Shown here: positions 23,125 to 28,626 of the stretch, piece by piece
How the letters are laid out: each line of letters starts with the position of its first letter
Numbering within the stretch: the stretch's first letter is position 1
Assembly (NCBI GenBank): GCA_044450785.1
Contig: JBIOJM010000083.1
Span: 1 to 31,019, forward strand
Length of the DNA: 31,019 bases
Reading direction: 5' to 3'
Source of the DNA: JBIOJM01 sp044450785
GTDB taxonomy: Bacteria > Planctomycetota > Planctomycetia > Isosphaerales > Isosphaeraceae
Program-made: the position numbers and the translations under genes
Notes under the pieces: generated by a model
What the model saw: only the letters and a program-made list of their open reading frames with translations
Database searches by the model: none
Told to the model about the DNA's origin: nothing

Positions 23125-23422
23125 CCTTCACACCCAGCTTCCTGAACAGATCATCCGCGTCGACATAGCGCGTCACTCTGCCTGTCTTGAGATCGGCAAG
23201 GGCTCTGCGCGTGGCAGCGTTGGGGATGCGAGACTTCGTATCCAGAACGGCTTCCTCAACATCCGGGACGGGTCCATTGGTCATGGAGAGCACGACCTTG
23301 ACGGGCGTGGAGGGGGATACCTTAAGGGCTTTAGGTGCAGACGAACCCTTCTTTGAGACCACGGACTTCCGGGGCGCAGCCTTGATGATTTCAGCCTTCT
23401 TAGTGACTCGCTTGGCGGCCAT
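23111..23422 (-). CDS. DinJ/RelB-like antitoxin with unusual basic N-terminus
   Basis: This 103-residue protein is the first gene of an overlapping pair with a YafQ-like toxin. Its C-terminal half carries IPNAATRRALADLKTGRVTR and YVDADDLFRKLGV, the same wording as the toxin-wrapping tail of E. coli DinJ (DADDLFDKLGI). In DinJ the N-terminal half is a ribbon-helix-helix DNA-binding domain. Here it is a Lys/Ala/Ser/Pro-rich stretch (MAAKRVTKKAEIIKAAPRKS, then KKGSSAPKALK), more like a histone tail, followed by one strand-like segment (PVKVVLSMTN). The ATG at 23422 has GAGG about 9 nt upstream. Whether it represses its own operon is unclear. Longer starts are open to 23497. Confidence 0.8.
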   Translation of the reverse strand: MAAKRVTKKAEIIKAAPRKSVVSKKGSSAPKALKVSPSTPVKVVLSMTNGPVPDVEEAVLDTKSRIPNAATRRALADLKTGRVTRYVDADDLFRKLGVKVGKA

Positions 23423-23542
23423 AGCTTCATCCTCGCAAACACGTGTCAGATTCCAGAGTCGGAAGTTTTTTCCGATGTCTTGAGTATTGACAAGCACGCA
23501 ATGGTCGTCAACTTGATTCCTCTGCGTCGGAAGGACGGAGGA

Positions 23543-23602
23543 CGGAGGAAAGACCGATCCAGGCGCAAGGACGGAGAATTGAGAGCGGAGGAAAGACCGA
23601 TC
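23543..23602 (+). repeat. 17-bp direct repeat pair in GA-rich intergenic DNA
   Basis: CGGAGGAAAGACCGATC occurs at 23543-23559 and 23586-23602. The surrounding 23525-23600 is built from GGACGGAGGA-like units. It lies in the 570-bp gap upstream of the toxin-antitoxin operon (23423-23995), which otherwise contains only a DUF433 fragment near its right end. It could be a microsatellite-like spacer or binding sites; no function is visible. Confidence 0.5.
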
Positions 23603-23881
23603 TCCGATTTCTTCCGCCCTCTCCGCTCTGTCCCGGCCCTCCCAAAGCGGGTTCCGGGTTGCGGGGTGCGGTTTGGGCCATCGGGCCGAGGCGGCAACCT
23701 CTTGAAAACGTCACGTACCAACAGACACAGGCCCTGACTTTCAAGGGGACGATCCGCGCGCCCACGCTCCTACACCGATATGATCTACAGAATCCGAGAA
23801 CGAGTTGCATCAATCTTTTGGATTCTTGGAAATTGCTATCATCTGCGTTTGACGATCGCCGGGATCAGCAGGTGCATCCAA

Positions 23882-23976
23882 GATCGGTGTTGAGGGAAAA
23901 CTGGTTTCCGTTCATCACTCGCGAGAACATTCAGGCCGCGTTTCAGTATGCTGCGAAGCGGACTCGCGAACATTAA
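23882..23976 (+). pseudogene. C-terminal remnant of a DUF433 antitoxin
   Basis: The frame ending at the TAA 23974-23976 reads SVLRENWFPFITREN, then IQAAFQYAAKRTREH. This is the ending of DUF433 proteins ('..ilenfPflTredIqaAlayAa'). The N-terminal part and start codon are missing, since upstream bases do not give the usual 'GkPvikGTRi' in any frame. It sits 19 bp before a second, fuller DUF433 gene, so it may be what is left of a tandem copy. Confidence 0.5.
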
Positions 23977-23995
23977 CAATTCCGGAGCAGACACC

Positions 23996-24219
23996 ATGGC
24001 CCTGATATGTCAGGACTTCACCGAGGAGCGCAAGGACGTGATGCTGGGCAAGCCCGTCTTCAAGGGGACTCGGCTGACGGTCGAACACATTCTTCGCGAG
24101 CTTGGCACAGGGATCAGCCAAGACGAGCTTTTCGACAGCTCCCCAACCTCAAGCCCGAACACATCCAAGCGGCACTCCAGTACGCGGCCGACGTCGTGTC
24201 GATGGACCAGTGCATTTAG
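23996..24219 (+). pseudogene. DUF433 antitoxin-like gene with a one-base frameshift
   Basis: From an ATG with GGAG eight bases upstream the frame reads VMLGKPVFKGTRLTVEHILR and GISQDELFD, the core of a DUF433 protein. After the codon at 24134-24136 the family sequence continues only in the +2 frame (QLPNLKPEHIQAALQYAADV, ending at the TAG 24217-24219). A single lost base near 24135 (GACCAG to GACAG) explains this. DUF433 proteins are short winged-helix-like partners of DUF5615 PIN-like toxins, and the partner remnant follows at once. The product would be 75 residues if intact. Confidence 0.75.
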
Positions 24220-24326
24220 AAGATAAGGACTTCGTAGAGCTGGTCTTTCGGGATCGCCTCAACAGCCACGGCGTGATCCTGTCGCAAGCAGTGGGACGCG
24301 CTCTTCCAGCCGCCGCTGGCCGTTGA
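24216..24326 (+). pseudogene. Stub of a DUF5615 PIN-like toxin
   Basis: In the frame overlapping the DUF433 stop codon the sequence reads LEDKDFVELVFRDRLNSHGV, then IL, which matches the middle of DUF5615 proteins ('llTeDkDFGeLvfr....shGvvlirl'). The first ~55 residues (with the usual 'LlDenl') and everything after this segment are gone, and the frame ends in a random tail. This is a deletion remnant of the toxin partner of the frameshifted DUF433 gene. Confidence 0.55.
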
Positions 24327-24390
24327 TGAGTGACCTCCCTTTCGGCGAGGATGTCAAGCTGCGGCGAGCACGACCGGAGAGGGGGTTGCG

Positions 24391-24813
24391 ATGTCGGAGC
24401 AGCGCGAGCAATTCCGGCGGCGGGTCGAGGAACTCGTCGCCCGGTTCGAACGGGAGGTCGACCGGGGCGAGTGGGTCACTCGACGGTACCCGAAGAGGCT
24501 TTGGGACGACGCTCGGCAGGTGTACGAAGTCCCGGCCCTGTACCTCCAGAAGGGCCCGACCAGGCTGCTCCTGGACCCGATCGGCTACGACGTCCCGGGA
24601 GCCGAGGGGACCGCCGACCTGTACCTGATGCCGACGTACGACCCCACGGCGAGCGTCTACTTCGAGGACGGGCAGTGGGTGATCCACTATGCCTTCCCGA
24701 TCGACCCGATGGAGAAGCACTTGGCAGTCGAGTCCCAGGGCCTGCCCCTGTCCGCCGAAGCGATCAACCAGGTCGTCAACTCGATCGCCGAACATGCCGT
24801 ACCGTCGATTTGA
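24391..24813 (+). CDS. Hypothetical protein, first gene of an overlapping pair
   Basis: This 140-residue soluble protein has a charged N-terminal helix (MSEQREQFRRRVEELVARFE), then a mixed alpha/beta body with WVTRRYPKRLWDD, LQKGPTRLLLDPIGYDVPGA and YDPTASVYFEDGQWVIHYAF. A GGAGAGGGGG stretch 8-15 nt upstream of the ATG is a strong ribosome binding site. Codon use is like that of the core genes, so it is a real gene. I do not recognise a family. The RLLLDPIGYDVPG segment and two Asp/Tyr clusters are worth comparing to nuclease or immunity proteins, but no motif is decisive. It overlaps the next gene by 20 bp and lies beside decayed toxin-antitoxin genes. Confidence 0.75.
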   Translation: MSEQREQFRRRVEELVARFEREVDRGEWVTRRYPKRLWDDARQVYEVPALYLQKGPTRLLLDPIGYDVPGAEGTADLYLMPTYDPTASVYFEDGQWVIHYAFPIDPMEKHLAVESQGLPLSAEAINQVVNSIAEHAVPSI

Positions 24814-24970
24814 CTGGCACGAACACATCACGGAGGTCTGGGGCGAGTTCCGGTCCGCACGGGCCGCCGTCGACCGGCTGAGGGCGGCGGTCGCCGCGAC
24901 GCCGGACCTCCTCAAGAACGACCGCGTGGCGCGCGAATACCTCAGGCGAGCGGCCGAGAACCTCGACTGA
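24794..24970 (+). CDS. Small hypothetical protein, second gene of an overlapping pair
   Basis: This 58-residue protein starts MPYRRFDWHEHITEVWGEFR and is probably two helices (SARAAVDRLRAAVAATPDLL, then REYLRRAAENLD). The ATG lies inside the end of the preceding gene, in another frame, so the two are translated together. It is rich in Arg and Glu and has no membrane segment. Size, helicity and coupling would suit an antitoxin or adaptor to the 140-residue partner, but this is inference. No known family was recognised. Confidence 0.6.
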   Translation: MPYRRFDWHEHITEVWGEFRSARAAVDRLRAAVAATPDLLKNDRVAREYLRRAAENLD

Positions 24971-25003
24971 TCACGCGGCCGTCTCCGCCCCAGGCCTTCG
25001 ATT

Positions 25004-25034
25004 CTCCGCCCGAGGTCTTTCCCCCGGCGGGGAG
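25004..25034 (+). terminator. Possible hairpin terminator after the unknown gene pair
   Basis: CTCCGCCCGAGG (25004-25015) and CCCCGGCGGGGAG (25022-25034) can form an imperfect GC-rich stem with one or two mismatches, 33 bp after the second gene's stop. It is followed by CGTTATTTC, only weakly T-rich. Confidence 0.25.
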
Positions 25035-25109
25035 CGTTATTTCACGCCCCTCCCGGGGTAACCCTGGACCCTGGCCGCCTGACACCGCGGGTTCGAGACG
25101 TGGGCGGAG

Positions 25110-25550
25110 GTGTGCGAGGCCGTCGAGTTTCAGGCGCTCATGGGCGAGCCGGCCTGGGAGTCGAAGGCGTTCATCGGACACTTGCTGGGCCTGTGGTATG
25201 ATCCGTTCGAGCACGTGCTGGATTACACCAGCGGCGAGGCGACTTGCTCCCAGGACCAGCCGGGCCAGTTCGACCGCAACGGCTTGGACGAGCCCCAAGA
25301 GGTGGTCGAGTACTGGGCGGTGGATTGGAGCCAGCATGGAAAAGACCACGAGCCACCGCACCGCGCCGGTTCCGGCTTGGGCTTGAGCGTCGATTGGTAC
25401 CGCGACGTGCCGCGGGCCAAGCTCGTATCGCTGCGGCTGCCGCGCCGGCTCCTGCTGGAGTACAAGGGAAAGGTCCTGTCGCGCGGCGACTTCTCGTTCG
25501 ATCCCGTACCTTCCGGGCGTGAGCCGCCCTACCTTGCGGGCGACCGATGA
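25110..25550 (+). CDS. Hypothetical protein, start uncertain, possibly 5'-truncated
   Basis: This 146-residue frame has strong GC3 bias, so it is coding or recently was. Readable parts are AVEFQALMGEPAWESKAFIG, LLGLWYDPFEHVLDYTSGEA, VVEYWAVDWSQHGKDHEPPH, and an ending with basic strands (AKLVSLRLPRRLLLEYKGKV). I recognise no family. The frame opens only five codons before the GTG at 25110 and no ATG with a ribosome binding site exists (first ATG at 25140), so the 5' part may have been lost. It lies between the unknown gene pair and DUF4058. Confidence 0.5.
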   Translation: MCEAVEFQALMGEPAWESKAFIGHLLGLWYDPFEHVLDYTSGEATCSQDQPGQFDRNGLDEPQEVVEYWAVDWSQHGKDHEPPHRAGSGLGLSVDWYRDVPRAKLVSLRLPRRLLLEYKGKVLSRGDFSFDPVPSGREPPYLAGDR

Positions 25551-25661
25551 GTGTCCGCCCGAACTGCGCCCACTCGCCGAGTTGTAATACCGCGGTGTGT
25601 TCTGGTCCCCCATGAGGTTCGACCTGAACCTGCGGCACTGGTTCAGAGGAATTACAGAGGC

Positions 25662-25667
25662 TATAAT
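25662..25667 (+). promoter_or_regulatory. TATAAT -10 element before the DUF4058 gene
   Basis: A perfect TATAAT lies 18 bp upstream of the DUF4058 start codon, which would give a very short leader containing GGAGG. No good -35 hexamer is seen at the right distance. Confidence 0.35.
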
Positions 25668-25685
25668 CGGCCCGAGGAGGGAGCT

Positions 25686-26426
25686 ATGCCGCTGCGCGAT
25701 CACTTCCGGCCACCGGTATCCAAACGCTCTTCGTGGGAAGGGTTTCACGGCGGCTGGCCGATGAGAATCGTTGAAGAACTAGCACCCCGATTGCCAGACG
25801 GCTTCGTGGCGGAGCCGCGCGTGCATCTCGGTAGCTATTACGAAATCGATGTGTGCACATTTGAGCAAAACGAAGAGGGTGAGCCTGTTTTCGGCTCTGC
25901 CCGGGAGTCGAACGTTGGCATCGCGACGGCGCCTCAATCGCTGCCTGTGCCAACCCTCACCTTGGATGCCGAGTTCCCTGATCAGTATGCCTACGAAGTC
26001 CTGATCTTTGACCTCGAACGCGATCGCAGGTTGGTAGCGGCCGTGGAGATTGTCAGCCCTTCCAACAAGGACCGTCCCGAGAGCCGGCAGTCGTTCCTCG
26101 CCAAGTGCTTCAATTTGCTGCGCCAGGATGTATGTCTGTCGATCGTCGATGTGGTGACGATCCGCCAATTCAACTTCTATACCGAGCTGCTTGCACTGCT
26201 GAACGGCGGCGACCCGGCGTGGAGCGAACCGGTGCCGCCGATCTACGCGGTGACCTGTCGCAAACGGAAAGTCGGCCGGCAAACGAAATTGGACACCTGG
26301 TCCCATCCCTTGGCGGTCGGTCAGCCGCTGCCTTCTCTCCCGGTCTGGTTGTCGGAAACGCAGACCGTGGCGCTCGACCTGGAAGCGAGCTACGAAGAGA
26401 CGTGCCGGGTATTGCGGATTTCCTGA
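25686..26426 (+). CDS. DUF4058 family protein
   Basis: This 246-residue protein starts MPLRDHFRPPVSKRSSWEGF and contains AVEIVSPSNKDRPESRQSFL, LSIVDVVTIRQFNFYTELLA and the ending LDLEASYEETCRVLRIS. These are the signature segments of DUF4058, a family frequent in cyanobacteria and planctomycetes. The VEIVSPSNK stretch resembles the nuclease core of Uma2-like/PD-(D/E)XK proteins, so a nuclease-like fold is often assumed, but function is unproven. The ATG at 25686 follows GGAGGGAG. It appears complete and is followed at once by an unrelated gene fragment. Confidence 0.88.
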   Translation: MPLRDHFRPPVSKRSSWEGFHGGWPMRIVEELAPRLPDGFVAEPRVHLGSYYEIDVCTFEQNEEGEPVFGSARESNVGIATAPQSLPVPTLTLDAEFPDQYAYEVLIFDLERDRRLVAAVEIVSPSNKDRPESRQSFLAKCFNLLRQDVCLSIVDVVTIRQFNFYTELLALLNGGDPAWSEPVPPIYAVTCRKRKVGRQTKLDTWSHPLAVGQPLPSLPVWLSETQTVALDLEASYEETCRVLRIS

Positions 26427-26429
26427 GGA

Positions 26430-26755
26430 AATACACCATCGGAAGCCCGATTTCCCTGTCGCTCCAGACCGCGGGTGAGGGCGTCTCGAGCGGCGGGACG
26501 ATCCTATCGGGGTCGGCGACCTGGAACATGCGGATCTTCGAAGTGCTGGCAACCGGCACCCCGAGCATGAAGGTGAGCTTCAGTTACCTCGAGATCACCG
26601 GTGGCCACGCGCACGACGGCGGTGCGCTTGAGGGCACGGCGGCATTCGGGGGCGGGCTGCTGATCGATGGCGGACAGGTGACGCTCAGCAACGCCCGGGT
26701 GCGAACTAACTCGGCCGCGGGCGGCGCCGGCGCCAAGGCGATCACGCTCCCCTGA
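26430..26755 (+). pseudogene. Fragment of a beta-helix surface protein
   Basis: In a frame overlapping the end of the DUF4058 gene the sequence reads MKVSFSYLEITGGHAHDGGA, AAFGGGLLIDGGQVTLSNAR and RTNSAAGGAGAK, then stop. This is the repeating pattern of right-handed beta-helix / polymorphic outer-membrane-like repeats (G-G-x-I-x-x-x-G-x-L-x-L-x-x-x-x-V..N.A.GG). No start codon with a ribosome binding site and no signal peptide precede it, and only about three coils remain. It is a piece of a much longer exported protein. Confidence 0.55.
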
Positions 26756-26899
26756 TCGCCGCGCCCGTGCATCGAGCCGGCGGTCGCCCACCCACGCGAC
26801 GCCCCCGACCCGCGCCGTTGTATCGCGGGTTCCGAGCGATTTCACGCGAAGCGCCGCCCTCAATGGGTGAGGATGATGAAAAGGATGCCGAGGTCGTGA

Positions 26900-27076
26900 C
26901 ATGACACGACCCCCCTGAATTACCTCATCCTCACCGATTCGGCTCATGTGCTGCCGACGTTGTTCGGGCGGGTTTATGCACCATCTGCGGTGATCGATGA
27001 GCTTTCGCACCCGAGCAGCCCGGACGCGGTTCGGACATGGGCGAGCAGCCCGCCGGAATGGCTCGCCGTCCAGTGA
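26900..27076 (+). pseudogene. N-terminal fragment of a PIN-domain toxin
   Basis: The frame reads HDTTPLNYLILTDSAHVLPT, LFGRVYAPSAVIDELSHPSS, and ends EWLAVQ-stop. 'sDttpLnyLi......llp.lfgrv.vP.aVi.ELshp.ap..vr.W...pP.Wl.v' is the start of DUF3368/VapC-like PIN proteins, including the first catalytic Asp. A stop (TGA 26897-26899) directly upstream and the loss of the last two thirds show it is dead. An upstream frame (GEDDEKDAEVVT) may carry the original start, split off by an indel near 26900. The following 27077-27260 shows no gene. Confidence 0.6.
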
Positions 27077-27269
27077 GCGGCAACCGGGGCCACGGGAGGC
27101 CGGCAAGGACCGGCGTGAATGTCTCCGGACAGATGGTGAACTCGACCATGGGGATCCGCAATCGGGAAAAACGAGGCCGGTCGCCGGACAGGACCTCCGC
27201 GCAACGGTCGGTTCGACAGATCGTTCAACTCATGGTTTTGATCACACGTTGTTTTTTCTCAACCGTTCA

Positions 27270-27299
27270 TTGCCTTTCCAAACGAACAAGCGCTATACT
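27270..27299 (+). promoter_or_regulatory. Sigma-70-like promoter of the PEP-CTERM gene
   Basis: TTGCCT (27270-27275) and TATACT (27294-27299) are separated by 18 bp, matching four and five of six consensus bases. The region upstream (27225-27300) is clearly AT-rich in a GC-rich context. A start site near 27306 would give a leader of about 55 nt that contains the palindrome 27318-27333. Confidence 0.55.
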
Positions 27300-27317
27300 A
27301 ATCACAGCTCTGGTGAA

Positions 27318-27333
27318 TGCCTGATATCAGGCA
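27318..27333. promoter_or_regulatory. 16-bp perfect palindrome in the leader of the PEP-CTERM gene
   Basis: TGCCTGATATCAGGCA is a perfect inverted repeat just downstream of the predicted start of transcription and 26 bp before the ATG. It could be the operator of a dimeric repressor or, as RNA, a hairpin close to the ribosome binding site AAAGGA. Confidence 0.5.
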
Positions 27334-27359
27334 CTCCTCCACTTTAAAGGAACGAATTC

Positions 27360-28019
27360 ATGAAGCGTGTGGCTTTGATCTCGGCGGCCGTGGTTTTGCT
27401 GGTAATCGGTGCGGCTCAAGTGAAGGCGGACACCATCGTCGGTCCGAGCGCATTTGGAAGCGTCGGGGGCAATGACACCCTTTGGGGCATTCAGTTCACC
27501 GCGCTCGACAACTCAACCTTGACGAGCTTTGTCTATAACCACAACCCCACCACATTCGGTAATCCCTTCTCGGGAACCATTTCCTTGAACGACTTGACTG
27601 CTGTCACAACTCCGTACACGAGTCCGTACGCCGCCTTTTCGCCAAACCCGCTGCCTTTCTCGGGATTGAGTGTCGGATTAGTCGCGGGGCACGATTACCA
27701 ACTGGTCGCCACATCCAACATCCTGTTCGGCGCTAATGATGAGGTGTATCAATACGGTGTTCTGAATACGCCGCCATTTTCTTATCCGGTTTCCGATACC
27801 GATATCACTGTCACGCAAGGAGTTTTTAACAACAATCCGGGATTCCAGGAAAGCTTTGCTTGGGGTGCTTTCACAAACATTACAACCTCCTCAGCCGTCC
27901 CCGAACCCGGCTCCCTCACCCTTCTTGGGATCGGCGCCCTCGGCCTGGTCGGCTACGTCTGGCGGCGCAAGACGGCCAAGGCAGGGATCATCACGGAGAA
28001 GGCCCCCGGAATCGCCTGA
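27360..28019 (+). CDS. PEP-CTERM sorting domain protein
   Basis: This 219-residue exported protein starts with a signal peptide (MKRVALISAAVVLLVIGAAQ, then VKA). A Thr/Ser/Asn-rich beta body follows (LTSFVYNHNPTTFGNPFSGT). The ending is VPEPGSLTLLGIGALGLVG, then YVWRRK: the PEP motif (181-183), a hydrophobic helix and a basic tail, which are the C-terminal sorting signal recognised by exosortase. No exosortase gene is in the window. The body is lower in GC than neighbouring genes. AAAGGA precedes the ATG. Such proteins are usually surface or biofilm-matrix components; the specific role is unknown. A 20-residue tail after the basic motif is longer than usual. Confidence 0.92.
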   Translation: MKRVALISAAVVLLVIGAAQVKADTIVGPSAFGSVGGNDTLWGIQFTALDNSTLTSFVYNHNPTTFGNPFSGTISLNDLTAVTTPYTSPYAAFSPNPLPFSGLSVGLVAGHDYQLVATSNILFGANDEVYQYGVLNTPPFSYPVSDTDITVTQGVFNNNPGFQESFAWGAFTNITTSSAVPEPGSLTLLGIGALGLVGYVWRRKTAKAGIITEKAPGIA

Positions 28020-28265
28020 TTCTCGGCCATTCAGATCGGGGAACCGGCCAGCCGCGACACCGTTACAGAAACTCTGAAAGGCGCTGCGGGCGACGTCTTC
28101 CTCGTCGGCTGCGCGCCGCGTGGTGTTGCGGAGCTTGGCGCGCGCCATGCGCACGAGCTTGCTGAACGTGTACTCCCAGAGCTTCCGGACGGCCGTGCTC
28201 TGATTCTTGCCGTCCTTCAGGTTCTTGAGCGCGCTCGTGATCTCGCCCTTATGCTCGATCGTCAT
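28020..28265 (-). pseudogene. Truncated ECF-type RNA polymerase sigma factor (N-terminal part)
   Basis: From the ATG at 28265 (GAGGA eight bases upstream) the frame reads MTIEHKGEITSALKNLKDGK, then AVRKLWEYTFSKLVRMARAK, NTTRRAADEEDVARSAFQSF and GRFPDLNGR. This is region 1-2 of the planctomycete ECF sigma group ('...W..yf.rLv.lAr.kL...prr.aDEEDVA.sAF.sFc.g...GrFp.L.dR'). The rest (regions 2.4-4) is missing: beyond about 28020 the frame runs antisense through the PEP-CTERM coding end to 27891. It cannot make a working sigma factor. Confidence 0.75.
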
Positions 28266-28354
28266 GGGCAGATCCTCGCATCCCGAACAATGGGACCGGG
28301 TCGGCGGTGCATCGTTGGACCCAGCAATGGCGGGGAACGCCCAGCAGGGTCAAC

Positions 28355-28407
28355 CCAAACTTTTCATCACCCCAGGCAGCGCCTCCTCTCTCAGCACCAA
28401 AGTTTGG
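28355..28407. repeat. 9-bp inverted repeat in an intergenic region
   Basis: CCAAACTTT (28355-28363) and AAAGTTTGG (28399-28407) are perfect inverted copies 35 bp apart. They lie in the 361-bp gap (28266-28626) between the sigma remnant and the esterase gene, which otherwise shows no gene or clear promoter. It could be the end of a small mobile element or a long-loop hairpin. Confidence 0.35.
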
Positions 28408-28626
28408 CACCGCAATCCGGGACGAGATCCGTGCGGAGCAGGACTTTGTTCAGGACTCTCTTGAACCTTGGCGCGCGATCGAATGGGATGTCAGGCTGGG
28501 TACGGATCAACCGGATGAGGCGATCCGGCGGGACGGCAGGCTATCATCCGGGTAAACCTGGATCGACAACGTGTTTCGTGCCCAGACATGTGTCACGTCA
28601 ACACCTGCGATACCGGAGTCCTCGCC

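Noticed and set aside
25080..25115. GGGTTCGAGAC resembling a tRNA T-loop
   Set aside because: No acceptor stem, D-arm or anticodon arm can be drawn around it.
24942..25748. 268-codon minus-strand frame over the unknown gene at 25110
   Set aside because: Codon-position GC bias favours the plus-strand frame, and this frame crosses the DUF4058 start region and the preceding gene's end.
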